A DNA stretch of 43,292 bases from Verrucomicrobiota bacterium (GTDB taxonomy: Bacteria > Verrucomicrobiota > Verrucomicrobiia > Opitutales > UBA953). The notes beneath the pieces are model-generated. The model was not told the DNA's origin, searched no databases, and saw only the letters and a program-made list of their open reading frames with translations. How positions within the stretch are numbered: the first letter of the stretch is position 1; every line of letters starts with the position of its first letter. Positions 1 through 8,676 of the stretch are shown here, one piece after another. The stretch covers positions 1 to 43,292 of the forward strand of contig VHDL01000017.1 of assembly GCA_016871415.1 (NCBI GenBank), read 5' to 3'. The position numbers and the translations under genes are program-made.

Positions 1-980
1 GTGTTCTCGAAGGCGCCCATCGCCTTGAGCTGGGCGATGATGCGTCCGATCTCCCGGTCCATGCGGTCGACCATCGCGGCGTGGATGGCCATCTTGGTGG
101 CCTGGAAGCGGCGCTGCTCGTCATTGAGCGAATCCCAGGCGAGCGGACGGTTCACCTCGCCGGGGCCGAGTTTGGCGATGGCCTCGGGGAAGGCGTAGGG
201 CGGGCCGACCTCAGGTTCGACGGCGGACAGCGTCGTGTTCGTGAGCCCAAGTTGCTTCTGACGGGCGTGGCGGGAGGCACGCAGGGCTTCCCAGCCGGCG
301 AGATACTTGTCGCGATACTTCGCGATGTCCTCCGGCAGGGCGTGCAGCGGGAAGTGCGGTGCGATGAAGGCCACGTAGTGGAAGAAGGGCTTGCCCGCGT
401 GGTTCGCGGCATGGTCCTTGAGGCAGTCGAGGGCATGGTCGGCCGTGGCGATCGTGGCGTAGTAGCCCTTCTCATCGGCCGGGACCTTCACCGGCACGTC
501 ATCGATGGAGTTGCCTTTGGAGGTGAAGAAGTTGCCCTGGTTCTTCATGTCCAAGGATCGGTCGAAGCCGCCGGCGATCACCGGTCCGTCGATGTGCCAC
601 TTGCCGCTGTGATAGCTGCGGTAGCCGGCTGACTTCAGGAAGTCGGGCAGGAGGCGGGCCCATTCCTGACGGACGCCCTGGCCTCCGCCACCGAGACCGG
701 GCAGTGCGTCGCGGTGGATCTGCTGGGCGTAGTAGCCCGTGAGCAGCGAGGAGCGTGAGGGCCAGCATCGCGCGGTGTTGTAGAACTGCGTGAAGCGCAC
801 CCCGTTGGCGGCCAGGCCGTCGAGGTTGGGCGTGGCGATCTCGCCGCCGTAGCAGCCGAGGTCGGAATAGCCGAGGTCGTCGGCCAGGATCATCACGACG
901 TTGGGTCGCGACGGCGCGGCCCAGGCCAATGCGGCCGCGGTGAGGGCGAGGAGGAGTGCGAGGGGGCGTGGGGACTTCAT
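1..980 (-). CDS. Arylsulfatase, formylglycine type (C-terminus beyond window)
   Basis: Secreted type I sulfatase that hydrolyses a sulfate ester; the substrate cannot be read from sequence. The ATG at 980 gives a signal peptide (about residues 1-22) followed by PNVVMILADDLGYSDLG with the first calcium-binding Asp pair (D34, D35). The active-site motif C72-W-P-S-R is the site converted to formylglycine, and SGKWH (residues 125-129) supplies the Lys/His pair. A stretch of roughly 45 residues with YLAGWEALR resembles AtsA-like arylsulfatases. About 326 residues are visible and remain open to base 1, so the second metal site and the C-terminal subdomain are missing. It starts 4 bases after the stop of the upstream sulfatase, so it is probably cotranscribed with it. 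Trp after the Cys is less common than Ser or Thr. Confidence 0.93.
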   Translation of the reverse strand, partial: MKSPRPLALLLALTAAALAWAAPSRPNVVMILADDLGYSDLGCYGGEIATPNLDGLAANGVRFTQFYNTARCWPSRSSLLTGYYAQQIHRDALPGLGGGGQGVRQEWARLLPDFLKSAGYRSYHSGKWHIDGPVIAGGFDRSLDMKNQGNFFTSKGNSIDDVPVKVPADEKGYYATIATADHALDCLKDHAANHAGKPFFHYVAFIAPHFPLHALPEDIAKYRDKYLAGWEALRASRHARQKQLGLTNTTLSAVEPEVGPPYAFPEAIAKLGPGEVNRPLAWDSLNDEQRRFQATKMAIHAAMVDRMDREIGRIIAQLKAMGAFEN

Positions 981-984
981 AAGA

Positions 985-2424
985 TCACTTCTTTTTCTTG
1001 GCGTTCTTCTGGGCCTGCTTCTTGCGGCGGGCCGCGGCGGCCTCCGCGTCGGCGGCATCGAGCTTCTCCTTGGACGGAGGGGTCCACTCGGCCTTGGCGG
1101 GCTTGGCCACTTCGAGGGGGAAGGGGTCGGCGTAGGCCTTCATTTCGGAGACAAGCAGGGCGGTGAGGCGGCCTTGGACGGCGGCATGTTCCGTCCGCCC
1201 GGCGAGGTTGGTTAGTTCGTGCGGGTCCTTCTCCAGGTCGAAGAGCTGGGTGCGGTCGACCAGCGGATAGCGGATGAGCTTCCAGCGTCCGTCGCTCACG
1301 GAGCGCATGCAGTCGCGGTAGCCCAGGTAGGCCGCTTCGCGGACGCCCTTGCTTTCGCCGCGGATGACCGGCGAGAGGTCTCGGCCGTCGATGCCCTGCG
1401 GAGTCTTCGCTCCGGCGAGCGCGGCGAACGTCGGGAAGAGGTCCATCAGGTAGGCGAGGGCCAAGGTCGTGCCGTGGGGGATGCCGGGGCCTGCGATGAC
1501 GAGCGGGACGTGCATGCCGCCGCGCTCATAGAGGTTCTGCTTGCCGAAGAGCCCGTGCTCACCGAGCGAGAGTCCGTTGTCGCCGGAAAAGACGATGACG
1601 GTGTTGTCCCACTGTCCGGTCTCCTTCAGGGCGGCGAAGATCCGGCCGACGTGGTGGTCCAGTCCGGTCACGCAGGCGTGGTAGTCGGCGGTCTGCCTGC
1701 GGGTGTCCTCCTCCGTGCGCGGCCAGGGAGCGAGGCGCTCGTCGCGTACGGCCATCTCCCCGTTGTCCCACGGATGCAGCGGCATGAAGGCGGGCGAAAG
1801 CGTGATGCGGGCCGGGTCGTACATCGCGTGGAAGCGGGGTTCGGCCGAACGCGGGTCGTGCGGCACGGGCGGAGCCAGGTAGGCGTAGAACGGGGCGCCG
1901 TCCTTGCGGTCGGCGTGCTCCTTGAGGAAGGCGATCGTGCGGTCCGCCAGCCGCGAGCTCGCGTGGGCGCGGTCCGTGGCGGGGTTGTCCGCCGATCGGG
2001 CGTCGTCGATGACGCTCGTCTGGAAGGCGTTCAATCCTGCGGTGAAGGCGTTGCCCCCTTTGCCCATGTGCCAGGTGCGGTAGCCGGCCGCGGCGAGGAC
2101 GGAGGGCAGGAAGGTCGCCGGATCGGCGGCGTCAGGCAGGGCGGAGGGTGCCCCGGGGATGCGCTGCCAGGAGCGTCCGGTCAGCATCATCGTGCGGCTC
2201 GGGGTGCAGACCGCCCCGATCATGGAGCCCTGCGTGTAGGCGCGCGTGAAGGTCATGCCCCGCGCCACCAGGGAATCGAGGTTCGGCGTGATCAGTCCCT
2301 TGGTTCCCAGCGCGCCCAGGCCGTCGGGACGATGGTCATCGGCGTGGATGTGGAGGATGTTCGGCCGGGCCGCCGGCAGTTGCGCGGCGAGGCAGGCGGA
2401 GAGAAGCAGCAGGGGCCTGAGCAT
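985..2424 (-). CDS. Sulfatase with altered GKWH site
   Basis: Secreted formylglycine sulfatase of 479 aa with a signal peptide at about residues 1-19. The calcium-binding Asp pair is in HIHADDHRPDG (D29, D30), the modified Cys is C73 in C-T-P-S-R, and the second metal site is FSGDNG followed by GKQNLYERGG. The layout resembles iduronate/choline-type sulfatases and is closest in this window to the sulfatase at 26715-28127. The usual G-K-W-H is replaced by G-K-G-G-N (residues 121-125), so the Lys remains but the His is gone, which may alter substrate choice. The C-terminus is a Lys/Arg/Ala-rich tail ending NAKKKK. It starts 3 bases after the DUF1080 stop, so translation is probably coupled. Confidence 0.93.
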   Translation of the reverse strand: MLRPLLLLSACLAAQLPAARPNILHIHADDHRPDGLGALGTKGLITPNLDSLVARGMTFTRAYTQGSMIGAVCTPSRTMMLTGRSWQRIPGAPSALPDAADPATFLPSVLAAAGYRTWHMGKGGNAFTAGLNAFQTSVIDDARSADNPATDRAHASSRLADRTIAFLKEHADRKDGAPFYAYLAPPVPHDPRSAEPRFHAMYDPARITLSPAFMPLHPWDNGEMAVRDERLAPWPRTEEDTRRQTADYHACVTGLDHHVGRIFAALKETGQWDNTVIVFSGDNGLSLGEHGLFGKQNLYERGGMHVPLVIAGPGIPHGTTLALAYLMDLFPTFAALAGAKTPQGIDGRDLSPVIRGESKGVREAAYLGYRDCMRSVSDGRWKLIRYPLVDRTQLFDLEKDPHELTNLAGRTEHAAVQGRLTALLVSEMKAYADPFPLEVAKPAKAEWTPPSKEKLDAADAEAAAARRKKQAQKNAKKKK

Positions 2425-2427
2425 GGC

Positions 2428-3216
2428 TCACTTCTTGGCCGGGGCCTTCTTCTTGGGGGCGGGATTCTTGCCCTGGGCGCTGACGACCTTGGGCTTGTCG
2501 ATCTTCTTGGCGCCGGCGGGGAGGGCGGATTCGTCGAACTTGAGCACCGGTCCGTCGGCGAGGACCTTGAGCAGGACCTGCTTCACATAGGTCCTGTGCG
2601 GATTGCCGGCGTGGAGCTGGATGGCGACGAGGCCTTCAAGGGCGCGGTTCTTCTCATCATGGTCGATGAAGACCGAGGTCGTCCGGCCGTTCACCTTGTG
2701 CTCGAGACGGTTGCCGACGGCGATGACCGTGAACTCGTTGTATTGGGATATGTCAGCCTGCACGCGCGGGCGTTCGCCCACCTGCCAGCGCTGTCCGGTC
2801 GGGTCCATCACCACGTCGACGCCGTTGTAGCCGAAGATGCCGCGTCCGCGCTCCTCGTAGGTCATGGCCGTATGGACGTCGGTCGGATGGACGTCGCACT
2901 GGTAGCCGAGGATCGTCCACGGCGTCACTTCGGGCAGCCGGCGGCTGCGATACTGCACGCCGGAGTTGTTGTCGCCGACCACCTTGACCGTCGCGCGCAG
3001 TTCGAAGTCCTTCACCTTGCCGTTCCAGATGAGGAACGAATTGGTCTTCGGCTTGCCGATCTCGCTCGTGCCGACGATCACGCCGTCCTCGACGGCCCAG
3101 AGGCCCGGTTCGCCGTCCCAGCCGGAAAGGTCCTTGCCGTTGAAGAGCGGGGTGAATCCGTCCTGGGCGACGGCCGGGACGACGAGGGCGAGCAGGGCGA
3201 TGGGGAGCAGTTTCAT
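2428..3216 (-). CDS. DUF1080 (3-keto-disaccharide hydrolase/concanavalin-like) secreted protein
   Basis: 262-aa secreted protein. A signal peptide (about residues 1-17, ending AVA) precedes a single DUF1080 domain. Diagnostic motifs are FTPLFNGKDLSGWDGEPG near the N-terminus, then NSFLIW, NSGVQYRSR and the terminal strands around EGLVAIQLHAG. The fold is a concanavalin A-like sandwich. Some relatives hydrolyse 3-keto-disaccharides, but most PVC members are uncharacterised and could bind or cleave glycans. The last 30 or so residues are a Lys/Pro/Ala tail ending KKKAPAKK, like tails on nearby sulfatases. It is the first gene of a short run with two sulfatases and is preceded by 152 bases of non-coding DNA, so a promoter there is plausible. 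Confidence 0.9.
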   Translation of the reverse strand: MKLLPIALLALVVPAVAQDGFTPLFNGKDLSGWDGEPGLWAVEDGVIVGTSEIGKPKTNSFLIWNGKVKDFELRATVKVVGDNNSGVQYRSRRLPEVTPWTILGYQCDVHPTDVHTAMTYEERGRGIFGYNGVDVVMDPTGQRWQVGERPRVQADISQYNEFTVIAVGNRLEHKVNGRTTSVFIDHDEKNRALEGLVAIQLHAGNPHRTYVKQVLLKVLADGPVLKFDESALPAGAKKIDKPKVVSAQGKNPAPKKKAPAKK

Positions 3217-3255
3217 GGGGTCCCGCAGATTGGGCTCGCCCGACGGGGAAAGCCA

Positions 3256-3269
3256 GCCCTTCGCAGGGC
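3256..3269 (-). other. Small hairpin in the leader of the DUF1080 gene
   Basis: Read on the minus strand, five-base arms GCCCT and AGGGC flank a GCGA (GNRA-type) tetraloop, about 40 bases before the DUF1080 start codon. It could shape the mRNA leader. It has no U-run, so it is not a classic terminator. A 5-bp stem in GC-rich DNA may be chance. Confidence 0.2.
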
Positions 3270-3368
3270 GTAACTCCGCCTTTTTCGTTCAAAAAGACGC
3301 AACCATCCCAGACGGACTCCCGGAGGCCGGGGGTGGCTGGGCGCGCCCCGTCTTCCGACTTGTCAGAT

Positions 3369-4265
3369 TCAGAGTCCGATGAAGACCAGGTTGCCCGCCT
3401 TGCTATCCGGGACGACCAGGACGCCGGCCTTCTCGTCGAGGAAGTGGTCGGCCGCGGAGAGGAGGCCCTGGCCGAGTTCGGTCTGGCCGGAACCGTTGGC
3501 TTCGTAGCGGGTGACGCGTCCGGTGAAGACCTCTGAGACGTAGAATCGGCCTTTGGAGTCGTGGACGAGGCCGTCGCCGGAGCGGTGGCCCTTGGCGAGG
3601 GTCTTCCACTTGCCCTTGTTCCATTCGAGCACGTCGCCGGTGAAGAACTCGGCGATGCGGATGCGGCCGTTGGCCATGACGTCGATGCCGTTCGGGTTGA
3701 GCATCTTCGGGGTCGGTGCGATGACTTCGGTGACCTTGCCTTCGAGCGTGACCTGGAAGACGCGGGCGATGACGGGGATGGCCTTGTGCTCGGCGCTACC
3801 CACGTCGAACAGCTTGCCGTCGGCGCCGCGCATCTTGGTCACCGCGCCCATGTCCGTGATGAGCACGCTCTTCTTGTCGGGAGAGACCACGACGTCGTTG
3901 AGGAAGGTGGGCGGCGTCGGGAAGGCGGAAGGTCCGGCGAGCAAGGTCTTCTTGCCCTTGGAGTCGACGGACCAGACCTTGTCGAAGTCGGCGGTGATGA
4001 GTCGGTTGCTCACGAAGACGATGCCCTTGGGGTCGTCGAGGCCTTCGGTGATGACCGTCACTTTGTCGTCCTGCACCCTGGCGATCTTGCCGTCGCCATC
4101 GCCAAGCTTCCGGGACGTGCCCATGAGGGTGACGTAATAGGCGCCGCCGAAGCCCTTGGTGACGCTTTCGGGCGTGGCGCCGACGGGGAGCGAACGCTGG
4201 ACGGGGGCGGTCTGGCAGCCTGCGAGGAGGAGGCCGGCGAGAAGGGCGAGGGCGGGGCTTTTCAT
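3369..4265 (-). CDS. SMP-30/gluconolactonase-like beta-propeller lipoprotein
   Basis: 298-aa lipoprotein. The lipobox LLAGC places the acylated Cys at residue 17. The rest is a repeating six-bladed beta-propeller of the SMP-30/NHL/strictosidine-synthase type, with blade signatures such as DDPKGIVFVSNRLITADFD, NDVVVSPDKKSVLITDMG, NPNGIDVMANGRIRIAEF and GDGLVHDSKGRFYVSEVF. Family members hydrolyse sugar lactones or simply bind ligands. The Asn/Asp residues that usually bind metal (PNGID, GDGLV) are retained, so lactonase activity is possible but unproven. Gaps of 152 bases downstream and 49 bases upstream suggest its own transcript or the end of the upstream operon. No Shine-Dalgarno sequence precedes the ATG. 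Confidence 0.82.
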   Translation of the reverse strand: MKSPALALLAGLLLAGCQTAPVQRSLPVGATPESVTKGFGGAYYVTLMGTSRKLGDGDGKIARVQDDKVTVITEGLDDPKGIVFVSNRLITADFDKVWSVDSKGKKTLLAGPSAFPTPPTFLNDVVVSPDKKSVLITDMGAVTKMRGADGKLFDVGSAEHKAIPVIARVFQVTLEGKVTEVIAPTPKMLNPNGIDVMANGRIRIAEFFTGDVLEWNKGKWKTLAKGHRSGDGLVHDSKGRFYVSEVFTGRVTRYEANGSGQTELGQGLLSAADHFLDEKAGVLVVPDSKAGNLVFIGL

Positions 4266-4314
4266 GACGCAGCTATCACCGCCACGGGACTGACGGGAGT
4301 CAACCGAGGAGCGG

Positions 4315-5106
4315 TCAGCCGGCGATCAGCCACACGGCAGCGAAGGCCGTCAGCCACGCCAGGGTCGTCTCGAAGGCGCGTTGCCCCGTGCGCCGGAGGA
4401 TCCACCAGCCGAGGGCGACTCCGGCCAGGACGCCCGGGAGCAGCACGGCGTTCGTGAGGAGGGACTTGGCGGTGACGAGCCCGACGTTGCCGCTGAAGGG
4501 CAGCTTGAAGAGGTTGATGAAGAGGAAGAATCGGCTGAACACACCCAGATGCTCGTTCTTCTCGAGCCGCTGGGAGAGCAGGTAGACGGTCATCACCGGA
4601 CCGGCGGCGTTGGCGAGCATGGTGGTGCAACCGGCCGTCCAGCCCATGCCCCAGGCGAAGGTACGGTGACGGGTGAGGGCGAGCAGCTGTTCCCGCCGGC
4701 GGTCCAGCACGACGTTGAACGCCAGGAGCGCGAGGATGAGCCAGCCGATGACGACGCGGGCCGTGGCGTTGTCGATGCGGTCGAGCAGCAGCCAGCCGAT
4801 GAGCACGCCGGCCACCGCCGGGGGCACCATGGGCCACACCCTGCGCCAGGAGCCTCCTCCGCGGTTGATCATGAATCCGAGGAAGTCGGCCACGATGAGC
4901 ATCGGCAGCACGACGCCGACCGAAGGCTTGGCCCCGAAGATCTTGGCCATGATGACCACGTTGAGCGTGGCGGTGCCGGCCAGTCCCGCCTTGGACATGC
5001 CGATGCATGCCGCCCCGACCAGGGCGATTAGTAGGATCCAGGGCTCGGCGGGGAGCAGGGTGTGATCGGTCAGCCAGGACATCGGTTCGGGGCCGGCCGC
5101 GGTCAC
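4315..5106 (-). CDS. TauE/SafE-family sulfite/anion permease
   Basis: Integral membrane protein of 263 aa with about seven or eight hydrophobic segments. It has the two-repeat TSUP layout: an N-terminal repeat with GMSKAGLAGTATLNVVIMAK and a second with GCTTMLANAAGPVMTVYLLS. Characterised relatives export or import sulfite, sulfoacetate or other sulfur/organic anions. A GTG start overlaps the TGA of the sulfatase upstream (GTGA, 4 bases), implying translational coupling; an ATG at 5082 is an alternative start. Its position between sulfatases suggests it removes sulfate- or sulfite-derived anions or imports a sulfonated product. That role is inference; transport of sulfate itself is not established for the family. 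Confidence 0.88.
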   Translation of the reverse strand: MTAAGPEPMSWLTDHTLLPAEPWILLIALVGAACIGMSKAGLAGTATLNVVIMAKIFGAKPSVGVVLPMLIVADFLGFMINRGGGSWRRVWPMVPPAVAGVLIGWLLLDRIDNATARVVIGWLILALLAFNVVLDRRREQLLALTRHRTFAWGMGWTAGCTTMLANAAGPVMTVYLLSQRLEKNEHLGVFSRFFLFINLFKLPFSGNVGLVTAKSLLTNAVLLPGVLAGVALGWWILRRTGQRAFETTLAWLTAFAAVWLIAG

Positions 5107-6647
5107 TTCTTCTGCGCCTTGCCCTTGGCCTTCGCCTTCGGAGTTTCCTCGCGGGGGAACCGCGTCACGACGACGTCGTTCTTCTGCTTCTCCCCGGGGG
5201 TGGAACGTCCGTCGGTGATGAGCTTCTCCAAGAGCGCCTTCATCTCGGCGAGTTTGTCCGGCATCGCGGCGGCGAGGTTCTTGGTCTCCCCGATGTCGGA
5301 GCCCAGGTCGTAGAGCTCAGGCAAGGGTTTGGCCACGTACTTCAGGTTTCCAAGCCGCAGTCCCGGGATGCCGGAGGACGCGCAGCTGATGGCGTGCGGG
5401 CGGACGGGTTCGGAGCCTCCGCGCAGCAGCGGGATCAGGCTGAAGCTGTCCTCGCCCGCGCCGGCGGGCAGTTTCTCGCCCAGGATTTCAGCGAGCGTCG
5501 CGATGAGGTCGGCCTGATGGACGAGCCGGTCGCAGGTCGAGCCCGCCTTCACCGTGCCGGGCCAGCGGACGATGAAGGGCACGCGATGTCCGCCCTCGTA
5601 GACCGACGTCTTGTAGTCGCGCAGGGGCCCGCTCGGAAAGTGACCCTGCTTCTCCAGGTCCTTCACGCCCACGTAGGAGGCGAATCCGTTGTCGCTGGTG
5701 AAGAGCACCAGCGTGTTCTCAGCGGCGCCTGACGCCTCCAGCGCGGCGAGCACGCGACCGACCGCGGCGTCGGTCTCCATGATGAGGTCCGCGGCTGCGT
5801 TGTTGAGTCCGCTCCTTCCTTTCCACGCCTCATTCACCGCCAGCGGCGTGTGCGGCGTCGTCAGCGGGAGATAGAGCAGGAACGGCCGGGGCTGCTTGGC
5901 GGACTCCGAGATGAACGCACAGGCGCGTTCGGTGAGCGCGGGCAGGATTCCTTCCAGCTTCCATTCGGGCAGCGCGGGGCCGGGAAGGCTGGCGAGATGG
6001 TTCCGGAAGAGCTCCTTCGGCAGGAAGACGCTCGGGGTGCCGACGGTGCGGTCGTTCTCAATGAAGCAGTAGGGCGGCCAGTTGGGGACGTCCGTCCCGA
6101 AGTAGGAGTCGAAGCCCCGCGTCGTCGGCCCGCCGGGGATGGGCTGCGAGAAGACCTTCGTCCAGGCGGCGCGGTGGCCGTCGGTGGCCGGGGCGGCGTC
6201 GGCTTCGCGGGTGCCGCGGAAGAGGCGGCCTTCGTCCTGCGAGATGGGCCAGTCCCACCCGAGGTGCCATTTGCCGACCGCCGCCGTGCGGTAGCCGTGC
6301 CGCTTGGCCAGTCCGGCCACGGTCAGTCGGTCCGGCGCGATGAGCGGCTCGCCGAAGACGCCCACGATGCCGTTCTGCAGACGGGTGCGCCAGTGATAGC
6401 GGCCGGTGAGCAGGGCGTAGCGCGAAGGGGAGCACACGCCGGATGACGAATGCCCGTCGGTGAAGCGCATCCCCTGGGAGGCGAGTCGGTCGAGGTTGGG
6501 CGTGGCGATCTTGCCGCGCTCGGGATTGTAGCAGCGCAGGTCTCCGTAGCCGAGGTCGTCGGCGAGGATGACGACCACGTTGGGCTTGTCGGCGGCGAAC
6601 ATGGCCGCGGCGCAGAGCAGGGCGGACAGCAGGGTGGGCGTTCTCAT
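5103..6647 (-). CDS. Arylsulfatase, formylglycine type
   Basis: 514-aa secreted sulfatase. The ATG at 6647 is preferred because it gives a clean signal peptide (about residues 1-19) and overlaps the TGA of the upstream gene as ATGA. Motifs are ILADDLGYGDLRCY (calcium Asp pair D30, D31), C72-S-P-S-R, VGKWHLGWDW and the distal metal site LFTSDNGFASYVG. The region GHSSSGVCSPSRYALLTGRY closely matches the sulfatase at 9882-11966, so the two are paralogous and resemble arylsulfatase A/GALNS-type enzymes. The C-terminus carries a Lys/Ala tail (KAKAKGKAQKK). It sits between the TPR-GT41 gene and the permease and overlaps both, so the three are very likely one translational unit. Confidence 0.94.
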   Translation of the reverse strand: MRTPTLLSALLCAAAMFAADKPNVVVILADDLGYGDLRCYNPERGKIATPNLDRLASQGMRFTDGHSSSGVCSPSRYALLTGRYHWRTRLQNGIVGVFGEPLIAPDRLTVAGLAKRHGYRTAAVGKWHLGWDWPISQDEGRLFRGTREADAAPATDGHRAAWTKVFSQPIPGGPTTRGFDSYFGTDVPNWPPYCFIENDRTVGTPSVFLPKELFRNHLASLPGPALPEWKLEGILPALTERACAFISESAKQPRPFLLYLPLTTPHTPLAVNEAWKGRSGLNNAAADLIMETDAAVGRVLAALEASGAAENTLVLFTSDNGFASYVGVKDLEKQGHFPSGPLRDYKTSVYEGGHRVPFIVRWPGTVKAGSTCDRLVHQADLIATLAEILGEKLPAGAGEDSFSLIPLLRGGSEPVRPHAISCASSGIPGLRLGNLKYVAKPLPELYDLGSDIGETKNLAAAMPDKLAEMKALLEKLITDGRSTPGEKQKNDVVVTRFPREETPKAKAKGKAQKK

Positions 6648-8626
6648 GGCTGGGAAGATCGGCACCATTCACGCCACATGCCGCGGTAGGCGGCCTCGAG
6701 GTCACGGGTGAAGGCGAGTATGTCGCAGAGCGGCGAGGCGGCCATCCGCGGCCGCAGGCCGCTGCGGATCTCGGCGAGCCGTCGCGGGTCCGTCGCCGTC
6801 GAGACCGCCTTGGCGACGTAGGCCTCCTCGTCACGCACCGCGAAGTCGGCCAGTCCGACGTTCGTGAGGAGGCTGAGCGCGCCCCGGCCGAGGCTGCGTC
6901 CCGTCACGAGGCTCACCACCGGGACGCCCATCCAGAGGGCGTCCATGGTCGTGGTCATCCCGTTGAAGGGCGAGGTGTCCAGGGCGACGTCGACCCGCAG
7001 GTAGCGGGCGAGCAGGGCGGCCTGCTTCACGTCCTCGGTGGGCGGAAGGTAGTCGAGGAACTCGACGCGGTCGGCGGCCACCCCGTTGCGCTCCATCAGC
7101 TCCTTGGTGCGTCGGTGATGGGCTCCGGCCTTGGCGAGGAGCAGCAGTCTTGAACCGGGGGTCGCCTTGAGGATGCGCGCCCAGAGGTCCAGCGTGCGGT
7201 CGCTGATCTTGCAGAAATTGTTGAACGACGCGAAGGTCGGCCGGCCCAGGCTGAGCATGGGAGGCGGTCCCGGGTCCGGCGCGTCCGCCGCGGGTTGGAC
7301 GCAGGTCCAGCAATGGGGCAGGGTCCACGCTCTCTCGTGCGGCGCGAGGCCGTTGGGCTCCGCCGGTTCGAGAAGCCGGTCGCTGATGCGCCACCCTATG
7401 CCTTCCACGCCCGACGTCTCGGGCAGGCCCAGCCAGGAAGCCTGGACGGGAGCCGGGCGGCGGGCGAAGAGCGCCAGGCGGTTGTCCGAGGTGTGCAGGC
7501 CGAGGTCGACGAGCACGTCGATGCGGTCCTCGCGCACCTGTCGCTCGAGCGCGTCCTCGGAGAGCGTCTCGATGATCCGCCAGGCGTCGGCCCGTGAACG
7601 GAACTTCTCCGTGACGGCGTCGGGGGTGCCGACGGCGTAGGCGAACACTTCGAACTTCTCCCGGTCATGGGCGAGGAAGGCCGGTAGCAGCGCCCTGCCC
7701 ACCACGTGGTCGCGGAAATCGGCTGAGACGTAGCCGATGCGCAGCCTGCGTTCCGGGTCGCGGTCGTTGGGCCAGGGTGCGGGCGGTCTTTTCGCGCCGT
7801 GACGGACGTTCCAGTCACGGTGGGCCTCGGCCAGCTCGGCGTCGGTGACCTCCGGGACGTAGTGCATCGTCAGGATGAGGTTGCTGCTGATGTCCGCCGA
7901 TGCCGGGCGCAGAGTCGTGCAGCGTCGCAGCAGCCGCACGGCCTCGGCTCCGTCACCGCGGTCCTTCAGGGCCACGGCGAGGTTGTTGAGCGACGTGGCG
8001 TCGTCGGGCATCAGTTCGGCGGCCTTGCGGAAGGCGTCGATGGCGCCGTCGAGGTCGCTCTCCGACTGCAGCAGGGCGCCGTAGTTCACCCAGATGGCGT
8101 AGTCCTTGGGCCGCCTGTCCAACACCCCGCGATAATGGGCGAGGGCCTCCTTGCGCCGGCCGCCCCCGTGCAGCGCCATGCCGAGCTGGAGGTCGCAGAG
8201 GTCGAAGTCCGGTTGGAGCGCGAGGGCGGCGCGGTAAGCCTCGACCGCCTCCGCCCATTTCCGCTGACGGTAAAGGGCGTTCCCGAGGTTGTATCGGGTG
8301 GACGGACAGTCGGGAGAGCGCTCCGCGCCCTGTCTCAACACCTGCTCGGCCTTGGCCAGGTCGCCCTTGTCGATCAGGCGGGATCCGAAGTTGTTGTAGT
8401 AATGGCCGGCTCCGGGATTGGCGGCCAGGGCCTCCTCCATCAGCCGGACGCCCTCCTCGCGTCGTCCGAGGTCGAACTGCGCCAGTCCAAGCAGATGCCT
8501 GACGTCATGGCTGTCGGGACTCAGGCGCAGGATTTCGACGTACAGTCCCTCCGCTTCGGCGGGACGGCCGGAGCGATGAAGGTTCATTGCGTGGTTGAGC
8601 GCGGACTGCAGGTCGGGGAACTGCAC
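6644..8626 (-). CDS. TPR-repeat SPINDLY/O-GlcNAc-transferase-like protein (GT41)
   Basis: 660-aa protein with no signal peptide, so probably cytoplasmic. Residues about 8-245 form a run of TPR helices. Residues about 293-650 match the GT41 (OGT/SPINDLY) catalytic region: RIGYVSADFRDH with H307 at the conserved catalytic-His position, PVQASWLGLPETSG, FASFNNFCKIS with K473 at the UDP-contacting Lys, and DTSPFNGMTTTMDALWMGVP. Family members transfer GlcNAc or fucose to Ser/Thr of proteins, and many bacterial members are unassigned. The usual G-H-T motif reads L-H-T here. The GTG start at 8626 is weakly supported; an internal ATG at residue 14 is possible. It is followed by a 4-base overlap with a sulfatase, an unusual partner for a cytoplasmic enzyme. 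Confidence 0.9.
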   Translation of the reverse strand: MQFPDLQSALNHAMNLHRSGRPAEAEGLYVEILRLSPDSHDVRHLLGLAQFDLGRREEGVRLMEEALAANPGAGHYYNNFGSRLIDKGDLAKAEQVLRQGAERSPDCPSTRYNLGNALYRQRKWAEAVEAYRAALALQPDFDLCDLQLGMALHGGGRRKEALAHYRGVLDRRPKDYAIWVNYGALLQSESDLDGAIDAFRKAAELMPDDATSLNNLAVALKDRGDGAEAVRLLRRCTTLRPASADISSNLILTMHYVPEVTDAELAEAHRDWNVRHGAKRPPAPWPNDRDPERRLRIGYVSADFRDHVVGRALLPAFLAHDREKFEVFAYAVGTPDAVTEKFRSRADAWRIIETLSEDALERQVREDRIDVLVDLGLHTSDNRLALFARRPAPVQASWLGLPETSGVEGIGWRISDRLLEPAEPNGLAPHERAWTLPHCWTCVQPAADAPDPGPPPMLSLGRPTFASFNNFCKISDRTLDLWARILKATPGSRLLLLAKAGAHHRRTKELMERNGVAADRVEFLDYLPPTEDVKQAALLARYLRVDVALDTSPFNGMTTTMDALWMGVPVVSLVTGRSLGRGALSLLTNVGLADFAVRDEEAYVAKAVSTATDPRRLAEIRSGLRPRMAASPLCDILAFTRDLEAAYRGMWREWCRSSQP

Positions 8627-8676
8627 GCCTCACAGGCAAGCCCGTCCGGGGTCCGTTTGCCAGCGTCAAGTCGGCC

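Noticed and set aside
1219-3273. A 684-codon plus-strand open frame, and similar long ones at 10524, 11896, 19658, 21769, 24922 and 28051
   Set aside because: All are antisense to well-supported minus-strand genes and show only compositional bias.
3217-3368. Short inverted repeat CTTTTT/AAAAAG as a terminator for the beta-propeller gene
   Set aside because: The stem is entirely A:T pairs with no GC-rich arm, so it would be unstable.
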